The notes beneath the pieces are model-generated. The model had not been told where the DNA came from and did no database searches. It saw only the letters and a list, made by a program, of their open reading frames with translations. From NCBI GenBank assembly GCA_964059195.1, contig CAXKWD010000005.1:140145686-140209685 (forward strand): a stretch of 64,000 nt of DNA, read 5' to 3'. Both the position numbers and the translations under genes were made by a program. The DNA is from Ectobius pallidus (Eukaryota > Arthropoda > Insecta > Blattodea > Ectobiidae). Positions 28,801 through 40,800 of the stretch are shown in pieces; position 1 is the first letter of the stretch; each line of letters begins with the position of its first letter.

Positions 28801-31800
28801 TCAGGCTCGGAAATCCTTAGGTCATGCATTAAAATCCCAGTGTCAGAGGAATTCGCCTATAATATTCTCAAGACAATATAAACTAAAAGAAAAGAAAAGT
28901 ACATATACAGGATGTTCACAGAAATTTCAAAATAAATTTCCCTGACTTTTTCCAGACCAGAAACTTACATCAGCCTGATTACAAGACTTGTGTTTTTAAG
29001 ATTTTTTGTAAAGAAAAAAAAATCTAGCCTCCTCCAACCCTCTAGTTGGCCTTTTCAAACCTTTTATTCTTTTCTTTTTAATTATCAAAATATCACAAGA
29101 TGTTTAAAAATAAGTACTAGTTGAAAATAATTACAACTGGAGCAAAACATATACTCCTCACATTTTGCTCCCTGACTACTGTATATTTTTTTTATAAATT
29201 TTCCTGAATTTTTCCTTTACTTTACAAAAGTACCTGACTTCCCCTGACCGATTTCAATTTCTCCAACTTTCCTGAATGTGGACACCCTGACATAAAAATA
29301 AAAATACCTTAAATAATTAAAGAATTTGTTGATAGGCGTCAATTGCGCCTAATATTCCAAGAGCACTCGTACTGTATGTATGAGTACCAATGGGTGGGGT
29401 CTAGTGTTGATTTATTTTGGAATTACTTTTGAGTGTGCAATGGGTCCCCCTACTGCAGTGCACAACCAAAATTTAAATCAATAACTGCTACAAAACTTAT
29501 AAAGATAACCATCATAATTCAGCTGGGTTATCGTAATTGTCACAGAACCAGTAATGATTGCAATTCACAATTTGACTGCTGTTTCACAGAAATTTTTGCT
29601 TGTGTGAATAGGAACTTAGCTTACCTCATCGTCGTCTTCCAACGTAGGATTGTTGTTGGATATAACAATTGGATGCTCTTGTAGTTTTTCCCACATTTTA
29701 TGGGCTGCCTGGCGCTTAGCAAGCTTTTTAGACTTGCCTGTCCCTGTCTCTCGCCGCTTGAAAACCACACAAGCAATCGTAAACAGGCGCTCATGAGGTA
29801 ACCCTTCCTCATTGACCATCTCATAGCACGGTGGGGGCCAGTGGCGAGACATGCACATTTCTTGGAGAGTTCCAATTGGGTTGCCAGGAATTGGATCGTC
29901 ATAAGGAGAAACAATCTCTGTCTTCCTACAAGTAAAAATATGTATCATGTAAGTACACATACAAATAGATTTACATGGATATAAATAAAATTAAGAATCA
30001 ACATGCTGCTCATATGAAAAATTATTGAATAACTATTTGGTCCAGAGGAAATGAATACATCCAGCTAAATATGATCACACGAACACATTTTATCATTTTT
30101 CCTCCCTGAAAAAACTAACTTTTTTTAAAAGTAACGCAGATGATGTTAATTTTGAAATAATTATAGAAAATCATTATCTACTTATCTGACATTGCAGTGA
30201 TAGTACTTGCAAGTTGAATTTTTAGATTAATTATCAGTTGTGATGAATAATTATACAATACTGTTTAGTGTGCAAGAAAACTGACAAAATTACGGAATTA
30301 ATCTCTCTCTGACATAAATCTGTGTTACATAGGTCAAGACAACAATACTAAAACTAAAGATTTGTTTCTTTTATTGTCATGTCCAAAATAGTTATTTTCC
30401 CATACAAGAAAATTTTGTTTCGCTCTGTAAGGGCCTTTTCACATTGGGTCACTTGCAACGGTCACCAGTTTTTGCAGTGAACACACCTGGGTCACTTGTG
30501 ACGGTCACCGCTAGTATTCCCAATAGTAGCTACATGATAAAACGATTTGTAATCGCTTTTTCACATCTCAAATGGCAGGTCGACATTCCACTTCACTTAT
30601 AAAATCTTCAATATTAATCAAATCTGAACTCATGGCTGGATAACTAGTTTTGCTGAGCTTAATACAACTGAATTACGTATATACAACTTGCATTGTTGGC
30701 TATCACAAAATGCAGTGACCGTCACTTGTGACCCAGTGTGAACGATCCCATTTAAACCAATGCTTCTTTGCCGGTGACCGTCACAAGTGACCAAGTGTAA
30801 AAACGCTCTAAGAAAGTGAAATTTATAAAATAAAATGGGACTCCCTAGTGACTAATCCCTTCTGTAGAATATATTCAATTTTAATAAACAGTAGGGTTAT
30901 CAACTCCTCAAAGTGAAATAAGGGATAAAAGTATATAACAGGAAGTGAAATTAATGGATAAATGCAAAAAATAAGGGTCCCACAGTTTACTACTCATACA
31001 GCTTAACGAGTGGTTACTTATCGTACTGAATTAATATCCTCATTTTAAAAATCATTAAAAACCCATTAAATATACCACTCTACATTAACAATACAAACAT
31101 TCCTATTGATACCACAAAAATATCAAAAATAAACACACACATCAGAACAGGGGTTTAGCACTTCACAGAGATTACAGTGATTTACAGTTAACTTTTAAAT
31201 TCTTGCTGGCTTGCAGGTATCTGGCAGCAGATTGTGCTTCTTTCTGTATACCTCGGTCATTTTTACATAAATAAAAAATTCTTTACAACTATAATCAAAA
31301 TTTACAGTAACCTGAACGGATACATTTATCAGATCTACAGCGCTCTTATTTCATATGTTATTCCATTTATTGTTCATTAATGAAAAAATTCGTATTCATA
31401 TATAACCATTATGAAAATATCATACCAAAACAAATTTAAATGAATGAATGGCAGGAATTCTGGAAATACGGGATAATTGTGAAAAATATGGGACCCTGGA
31501 TTTTAGTTCAAATTAATTTACAATATGGGATTTTTCGGGAAATAAGGGATAGTTGGCAACCCTAATGTATAGTAACATAGCCTCGCCAATAACTTTGAAA
31601 TCAAAATGAAATTCCATTTAGTACTAAAAATCTTAACTGTTTCTTCTAAGAGAATGATTTACATAGCCTATATATTGATATAGTCACTGCTGCCAAACTA
31701 AGTAAAATTTACTAGGCATAATAGCAAAGAGATTAAGAAAATGGGTAGAGAAATTTAATATAATTTTCATATTCCAAACAGTGTTCAGGGCAGGCAAAAG

Positions 31801-34800
31801 AACTAGCAACAAGATCTTCTGAATGAAAACATTGATAGATAAATATATAGGAAACAAAAGAACCAAAATTTATTGGGATTTCATGGATTTTGAAAAGGCC
31901 TTTGAAATCATAAATAGAGAACATTTATGGTATAAGATGGAGAAACTGGAAGTACTAAATTTATAAGTTATGTTAAAACAATTTACAGGAGGACAGGATT
32001 TAGTATAAAATTATGTAACGGAGAAGTCTCTAAATGTTAATGAATAATAAAAGGGAAAGACAAGGACGTAAACTAAGCCCACTGTTATTTAACATGTTTA
32101 TTAATGATGTAGTGACTGTTCTAAGAAAGAAACAGTTTCATTGCCCAATCAGGCAAAGTAAGGAAGTCATAGCCATCCTATATGCTGATGACACGGCAAT
32201 TGGATCCGTGACAGCTGTAGGACTACAAACAACATTGAATGAGGTGTTAAATTATAGCATTAAGTGGAATTTAAAATTATGCATAAAGAAAACCAAAATC
32301 AAGGTATGCAAAAAAGGAGGGGTGAAAAACAACGAAGAGAACTGGTTTATAAACGGAGAAAAGATAGAAGTTGTTGATAAATTCAAGTATTTGGGAGTTA
32401 TACTAGAAACTAAAGGAAACTGGAAAGAGAACATAAGATTAATGACAAATCAAGGGTCTAACATAAATAATTGCCTAACCAAATTAGCACACATAAGAAT
32501 TGTCAATTGTCAAGAGCAATAGTGGAATCGAAGCTGAAGCTGAAGCTTGGAAAAATTTAAATAGAGTGAGAGCCAGGTATTGTAAAAAAAATTGCTGGGT
32601 ATTCCGAGCAATTCAGCAAATATTGCAGCTCTGTTGCAATTAGGAATAGAAAGTAGCAGGAGCACATTCCTAATTAGGAAAATTAATTTTATTCATCATA
32701 TTGTGTCCAACTCAGAGGCGAGTTTCGAAAAAAAGAATGTTTAAAACTTTTACAAAGTACAAAGGTAACTAACAGCTTATAACGAACAGAAATAAAGAAA
32801 TCTGTTATCTAAAAAAACCGCTTAGAAATCAGGACACATGCATATTTTCTTCATAAAGCTATCAGTGCGTTTCTTTTTAAAGCAAACCTGTAAAGCGCTT
32901 TACGGGTGATGCACGAGTGATTGACGACCGCTGCAGACAAAAAAGAACGGCAAAGTTGATCAGCTGACAGCTTGCTCAATGAGACCGGCACTGTTTACAT
33001 CCCTCTAACATGGTTAAAACACGTGCAAATAACAGTTATGCCGGGATGGCAATAAATAATTATTGTACTATATGATGTACAGGTAAAATCACATGATACT
33101 AACTGTGCTGAAAAAGGCGTTCGTACTTGGGAATTTGAACAATGATGTTAAATCCATCAAGGAAATTTTCGATGATCACCTAGTCCGCCATGACAGTTTG
33201 CAGCGAAAACCATGCAGCAGTCGTAAAGCGAGATTTGAGTTCGCTGCACGGGAGGTAGAGTGGGGGTAAAGCGGAGCTGCAGCAAAATGTAAAAAGAAAC
33301 GGTTTTGATGCATCACTCGTAAAGCGCTTTAGCTCCGCTTTAAAAAGAAACGCACTGTATACATATACCAAGAATCTGAATCTCCCAGGCTATGACCCCA
33401 AAAGGACACACTGGCAGCGACTTAAGCTCTCCGGAATTAATGTACTGTATTTACTCAGTAATAGACGCACTTTTTTCCAGATCTTTATAACCAAAAGAAA
33501 AAATGTTAGTAAAAGAATCACCTATTAAAAGATGAACCTGCTAAAGATCAATGGCATACGCAACGATACAGTGGCAGCTACTTATTTATATATCAATTGT
33601 ATCGCACATGTCAATAGTTAGCAGTTCCATAAACAGACGAGAAACATGCACATTACACTCAGGCACTGTAAATTCTCGTCCAGTGGCTTTGTTACCATGT
33701 TCTTCTGCGAATTTGACAACTTTCAGCCTAAAACTCGTATCACATGAATATTTCAGTCGCTTCTTATCCATTGTCCAAACATAAGTTTATATACACAACA
33801 GCTGCCGACTGATCATGTCCTAAGAACACTGCAATATTAATCAACAATCGTTGAGTATACCGGTAGTTTGTGCATTAATAAGAACCAATCAGGATTACTG
33901 TTTCCAAGCATTGTTGTTTAAAAACTTAAATTTAAAGACAATCAGGCAAACCAATCTTACAAATTCAGATATTATGAACAATTTTTTGTTAAATACGAGA
34001 TGTGACTATTAAACAGGGATTTTTTTTTAATGCAAAAAGTTAGGGTGCATCCATTATGTAAGTCCATTACACGAGTAAATACAGTATGCTAGTGGCCACG
34101 TAAGTAGAGATCCATGAAATTTGCATGACAGCACAAATTGTTCTCATTTCAACAGATGTCTGCCAACTTTTCTTTTATCGCCTCCTGTAATAATAATTTC
34201 TGAATTACAAAATAACACAAATTCATATAATGATGCAAAAAATAAACATAATTCCAGCTGTTAAACAATCACAGCAAAAATTAATTGGAAGACACCTTAA
34301 CGTTAATTCATTTTAAGGGGTATTTTCATAACGTCTAGTATTTGCTCATGGTTTTGTCAACAAATACTGTAAATGCATCAGCCATGTTGCCATAGGAGGA
34401 CATTTCTCCAAAGCAATCTGTTCACTGCACAACATACAGCCTAAGAGGAAGCATCACAGGATCATATTTAACTATTTTTGGGAATTACACAGTGAAGTGG
34501 TATTGAATTACATAAAAACCTTTGTTATTACATACATGCTTCACTAAATATTTACCTGTTTTTATCAGGACAGATCTGTTTCCGCCATTCTCATGGCCAT
34601 CGTCAGCTGTTCTCGATTTCAATCGTCAGCTGTTCTCGATTTCAATCGAGAACAGCTGACGATGGCCATGAGAATGGCGGAAACAGATCTGTCCTGATAA
34701 AAACAGGTAAATATTTAGTGAAGCATGTATGTAATAACAAAGGTTTTTATGTAATTTAATCACAGGATCAATCTACGATGTGATGCATGTTCTGGCACAT

Positions 34801-37800
34801 TCAGAATACAAACTATTATAGCCTGCTTCTTAAATTCAAGTTCTATGGCTCCCCAAACATTTTTCTTTGTGTGGTGAAAGATACATTGAGATTTAGGTTT
34901 AAAGAAATGTTTATTTCTTTCAGATATCAATACAAAATTATTAAGCATTCACTATGAACTTACTGACAAATTAGTAATAACACCGAAATATTGAGATTTT
35001 TAAACAAGTTTTTCTTACACATAAAAACATTCTCATGGATCTCTAGCTGTGACTTTTCAATTACCAAAAGGAACAGAACATCAAAATACAATCTTCCATA
35101 CTAGAATTTTTTACCTCAAGGAATACTGTGTTAAAAAAGGACGTCAATAGAAATACACATGAAGGGGCTAACACCGACAGAAATAATACAAATCCTACTC
35201 ACCTGATGTAGGACTGGAGATAGGAATTTGTGCTGTTCCCATTAACAGAGCTAAAAGAGAAAAAGGACAAGGATCAGGATACCACATGATATTTATCAAT
35301 GCGGTTGGTATCATAAAGTGGATGACGTTTTAACCCGGTAATGGTCACTTGCAATGCATCCTAAAAAGGTGATGGTGGGTCACCAAGACACGCATTTTGT
35401 TACTACAAATGTTTGTTATGTAATTTTTAATGTTTAAAAACATGGCATACGAACCAACAGTTTACTCAGGGGTTAAATTGAACCAGTACACACTGGTATA
35501 CAGTAATGGCACCTTCCTACATTTTCACTTTGAGTACCGAAACTTTTTAATCTAAAAAGGGTGTACTGGTACCACCACTAAAGATAGTTAATGGACATCA
35601 CTTATTAAACATGTATCAGAAATAATAATCACCATAAAACATTATGTTTATGATTTTATCGTTATTAGAAAACATGCACTATTACATAGAATTTGTTACA
35701 TAACACCCAAGAGTCTTTGAAATACTGAATTTATCTGCATAATTCACACCACTGCGTAATTCACATATCAGAAATTATAATGTAAAATTTTTAAATTCTA
35801 TACATTCTGAAATATTTGATACATTTACTATTTTGTGAATCCTCTTCCATGAACTAGTAAGTTATGTAGTCAGTCAAAAGCCTTGCTTTCATTGTGAATT
35901 GTGATGACAGGAGTAGCTTCATAATTTTTCCAAATACCTCAGCAACTGTATAACGGTAGATTTCTAAGCAGTGGGATAACAGTTTATATTGTGCTACTGT
36001 ACCTATACAGGTAGTTCGTGTGCAGTCAGTCATTGAGAGGTCCAGTTTCAATTGTATAAAGTGCAGTGAAGTTACCATGATGTCCAAAAAATATTCCGTC
36101 ACACTGCAAGTTTCAAATTAAAAGTGACTGAATACTTGGAACGAATATGAACAAGAATGCAGTCCTGAGGAAAATCGATAATGGTGCACTGTAAGTTATC
36201 ACATGCTGTTTTTATTCAAATAAATCAAATTTAAACAACTTTTCTAATGGTTTAATAAGTACAGATCCAACATGGATATCTCTTGAGGATCATACATGGA
36301 TACCGCACAACATCTACTGCAGCTTCACAGATCATAGCTGGCATTGAACCACTATTTCTGACCGTATATTCAAGGCAAGTAGCTTATAACAAATATTAAA
36401 CAAGGCCGAAAACTCAACATGTTTCACATTTAGCTAGAGGTTACAGTTCATCCACTGAGTACAAGACATCCATCCCTTTATATGCCTTGTTTGAATGAAA
36501 CATGCTACAGAATCCCACTGGTATTTTATCTATACTGATGGATCGTGCTTGGAAGAACCAAATAGAACAGCCAAAACAAGGTGTGCCTATGTGGTCTACA
36601 GGGAAGATAAGAAATATTTTCAGCCATGTGTAAACTTGCTCCAGAATACTCAGTTTTCCAGGCAGTACTTATAGCAATACGAGAAGCAGTCAAATGGTGG
36701 AACAGCAATGAACAAAATGCGTGTGTGCATAGTGACCCACAGTCAGCATTGTTCACTATCAGTGATACATATAATTGCAAACCAATAGCTTCAGAAATAA
36801 GAACTCTAATGTTGAACTTTACTGCTCATGTCTGTGTTTCATGGGTCAAGGGTCAAACTGGCATCACTGGCAATGAGAGGGCTGACAAACTGGCAAAGGT
36901 GGCTGCCAAATCTGATCTTCCACTTTCTCATAGTTTTTCCCAATATAATTTACTAAAAGGGTTATGAAAGAATTTACCACTAAGCCATGTAACTATTCGT
37001 GAGCACCTTTTCTAATCACCAGTCTTCTTTTGAAGTTGTAATTGTTTCAATTATTTTAATTTTTACTCCAGGAGTTGGTCAGCTGTGTTGAGATCGTTAT
37101 CTCATATTGACCTAATAGAATGCAGTGAGGTACAAACAATTTACTAAACCTGGATGTTATTAGCCACGCTTTTAAGGCGAATGCCATATGGGAGTGCAAT
37201 CGGTTTTTTATACGACTTATCGTTTAGCTACTATAAACCTCTATAGAAGGTCTGCACAGACCATAATTGTGTCCGCCATTTTAAATGTTTCTGGGGGGTG
37301 GTAAAAAATAAAAAATTGGATTGTTTCTTAACATTTTATCAGTTAGAATCTATAAGATATGAATATGCCAAATTTCAAGTTTCTGGCTCATCTGCAAGTT
37401 GGCAAACCATATGTCAGCGAGTTATTTTTTATAAACAATTTATTACAGGGTCATTTACGGCTGCATTATTGCTAAATGTGACATTAAAGAACAAGAGAAC
37501 ATGTTAACCCTTTGCGGGCGGAAACCCATATATAGCATGCCTGTCCGCATCTTCAAAAGTGAAAACCCATATATGGATTCTCTGACCAACTCATGTGACT
37601 GGCTCATCTCACACACAAAGTACATAAAATCTTCAACAGATGACAGGAGAAGGTTCTCTTAACCACTCTGATTTGCCGAGGATGATATGAGTAAAGGATT
37701 TTGCTGGCCATGCATATCTAGTGAATATCGTGTTCTTTTTGTTCCATGTTTTCCCCTTATTTTCAGTAAAATGGCAAGAAGAAAGTGTCTTACAGGTTCT

Positions 37801-40800
37801 GAAACTGAAGAATTAATTATTCGAAGTGATAGTGAAGATTCAGAATTATCATTCAGCGATAGTAAGAGATGTTTTTCCAAGAGCACTACCGGCAGCGTTA
37901 GTGAGAGTGAGAGCGATGTGACACCGGATGCAATAGTGCACCCAGCTGAATGGAAGTGAGTAATTTTGATGCAGGCCCATCACTACTATTACAATATACA
38001 GTATCCAGCAAGGGCCAGTTCTATCTTCTGATTTTGATCAAGATACTAATCCAATTGAAAATCATAGCCTTCTCTAGGCCTATATAAATTCATAATGCGC
38101 TCAGTGAGACTTGTGTCGTTTACACATAACATTTTCACGCTAAATAATAAAAATTGTTTCTGGAGCAGAATAGGAGCAGAATTCTGCAAACAATCCAAGG
38201 TTTATGTTGTTTTTATGCATGAATGCATGATTAAGTTACTTTCAATTGGTTTTTCAATAACTTATTTTTTCTTTAAACATTCCTTTTGCCCACAGCCATA
38301 AAACATTGCTGCCCTCGAAGGGTTAAGCAACTATTTAACACTATGAATTATTAAAACTGATTCAACTGGAACTTACACTTCAGGAATACTGTTGGTGGGA
38401 CTAACAGCAGATCCATCTTCTTGAGTTACAACAAGCATCTTATCCAACACAGCTTTTGCAGCAGCATGTTTGGCCTCCTTCTTGGAGCGCCCAGTTCCCA
38501 TGGCTGTAACAAATAAAGGAGGTGTAAAATGAGAATTCCTTCTGACAAAACATTCCTATTAAAGGTACACAATAATTAACATTCTTATCATGTCCTAGAA
38601 TTAAATGGCAGTCACCCGATTTTAGCTTGCGCAGATGACATTTGTCTGTTGGGCGATGACATAAACACACAATCGAGAGAAATGCAGAAAGTCTTTTTGA
38701 TGCCTGCAGGAATGTTGGAATGGAAATTAATACAGAAAAAAATTAATATATGGTCATGAAACGTCAAAATAATGCGCTACAAACTGTTAGAATAGCCGGT
38801 AAATTGTTCGAACAAGTGGAAAAATTCAAATATATGGGAGCAATAATTACAGATACTTAAATAATATTAAGGTAGAAGTTAAGTGTCAACTAAAATCAGG
38901 AAATGCTTGTTTTTTTGCAGTTCAGAAACTCTTATCTTCTCGTCTTCTGTCCAGAAATCGAAAAATAAACATTTATAAGAGAATTATCCTGCCGGTTGTA
39001 TTATATGGATGTGAGATATGATCGCTTACTCTTCGGGAAGAACATAATCTGAGAGTATTTGAAAACAGGGTGCTTAGGAAAATATTCGAGACTAAGATAG
39101 ATGAAAATGAGGAATGGAGAAAACTGCATAATGACGAGCTTCATAACCTGTACTCCTCACCGGATATAGGCTAGTAAGGGAAATTAAATCACAGAGGATG
39201 AAATAAGCTGGACGTGTTGTGCGCATGGAGGAGGAAAGACATATCTCAAAAGTATTGACTGGGAGACCTGAAGGGAAAAGAAAACCTGGAAGACCTAGAC
39301 ATAGGTGGGAGGACAATATTAAAATAGATTTAAGAGAACTAGGATTTGTGAGGGAAGGTTGGAGTTAGCACATAATAGGGTTGAATGGCAGGCCACGTAA
39401 GCACGGCAATGAACCTTTGGGTTCCATAAAATAGACAATATTCTGTTAGCTTGCTGAGGAATTGTCTATTGCCATTGAGTAGGTCAAGTAAATATGATAT
39501 CCATATACGTAGCACGAAAATGAATAGAACGTGAGTTATCCGTAATGTCAATTATTGGAATGACCTTTGTATTTACTTATACAGTAGTACCTCTATTATC
39601 CAGAACACTTTTAACTGAAATACCGTTTAACAGAAACGACCAAAAAATAATGTGTTACGATATACTGTCAATGCAGGCTGTGTTTCAAGAACTTGAGCAA
39701 ATGAATGGGAGAGGGAAATCTCCCCATCCTTCTCGTCAACCTGTTTGTATGAAGAGAAAGCAAGTGAGGAAAGACTTGTCCTCAGGATGAGTAACAATAT
39801 GTGAGGGCTCTAACCTTATCTGCCTCCATCCCTTATCTATTGTAAAAGCACTCATCAGTCATGTGCTAGTACTTGTCCATGTGGTGGTGATCGAACATTT
39901 TTTGTGTGAAGTGTATTTATCGGTTTTATTGTGCATCATGACAAAGCGGAAATGGGTAGTGATTATATAAAAGTTAAAAGCCGTTAAAAGTATTATAAAT
40001 GGTGAAGTTTTGCAAACTGTTGCAGCTGATTTTGGTGTTGGTGTTTCCCACTTAAACATTATATGAATTATCTTCATTTACTTTCACCTAAAACTCAAAA
40101 ATTTAAGTGATTCTTAAGTTCTAAAAATTTCATTTTAATTTTTATTCAAAATCTTGGTTATCCGAAAACACCTTTCCCTCCCACTTTCACTTTGAATTTC
40201 CCACTCTTTATTTTATGAAATTTTTAATATTCCGCACTGAATTTTGTCATAGCTTATATGCACAATATGACGATAAAATGAGGGAAATTCATTTCGGTAC
40301 CTAATTGTTTCCAGAAATTTCAATTTCAACCAAATCTACAAATTAAATTCTCTGCATTATCCATGATTCAAACCACTTCTAGTTGGTACACAGCTCCACA
40401 GCCTGTTGTCTTAATCACCTCAGCTTCTGAGGAAAGTTGCAAAAAAGCCAATTTACCTATAGAAATGGTGTTATTTGAAAAGATACAAGGAGCATTTCTC
40501 AATGATTTTTAATAGTGAAATACTGATCTAGAAAGAGCTCTAAAACTTTTGAACACGTATAAAATAGTACGGTTATACATTACTAACAGGCAAAGTCCAA
40601 TAACAATTCCTCTTATTGCCATGGTACGGCTGCTTCACATGGCTGGCATGATGTACGAGGGGTGTTTTTTAAGTAAGGTCCGTTTTGTTGTAACACTAGT
40701 AGTTCGCGCGCATACCGCAACGAGCGCCTGCGTCGTGTACCTGCATGCCTCAGGAACAACTGTGCTCAGTTTCAGCTCTGTAGCTAACCTGTACGGTTCT

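Larger units (their letters stand above)
9285..29624 (-). other. loqs intron 4 (20.3 kb)
   Basis: The largest intron separates dsRBD2 from the linker to dsRBD3. It is composed mostly of the elements listed separately between 9735 and 29289. Stretches where I see nothing but AT-rich sequence: 11260-12250, 14360-14860, 15100-15750, 16400-18140, 20450-21930, 22620-23240, 24780-25560, 25950-28900. Confidence 0.9.
34465..34758. mobile_element. Penelope-like palindrome with two intact hammerheads, copy C
   Basis: Near-perfect inverted repeat from about 34502 to 34760 (arms about 117-127 bp) with a 23-bp duplication in the left arm near the centre. A one-sided extension, 34465-34501, lies on the left. 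Flanked by an exact 12-bp duplication ATCACAGGATCA (34453-34464, 34759-34770). The arms are essentially identical, implying recent formation. Confidence 0.7.
29926..35202 (-). other. loqs intron 3 (5.3 kb)
   Basis: It contains a Harbinger-like MITE (30431), a hAT-like MITE (30892), a LINE RT fragment (31784), a CAGTGCG-ended MITE (32873), a pogo/Tc2 MITE (33445) and the palindromic Penelope-like element (34465). I see nothing in 29926-30430 or 34771-35202. Confidence 0.9.
35251..38376 (-). other. loqs intron 2 (3.1 kb)
   Basis: It contains a LINE RNase H fragment (36510-36966) and a piggyBac derivative (37508-38322). I recognise nothing in 35251-36500 or 36970-37500. Confidence 0.9.

Noticed and set aside
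34502..34760. Palindromes as sequencing or assembly hairpin artefacts
   Set aside because: Exact 11-14-bp flanking duplications and a one-sided extension in three independent cases argue for real insertions, though raw reads should still be checked.
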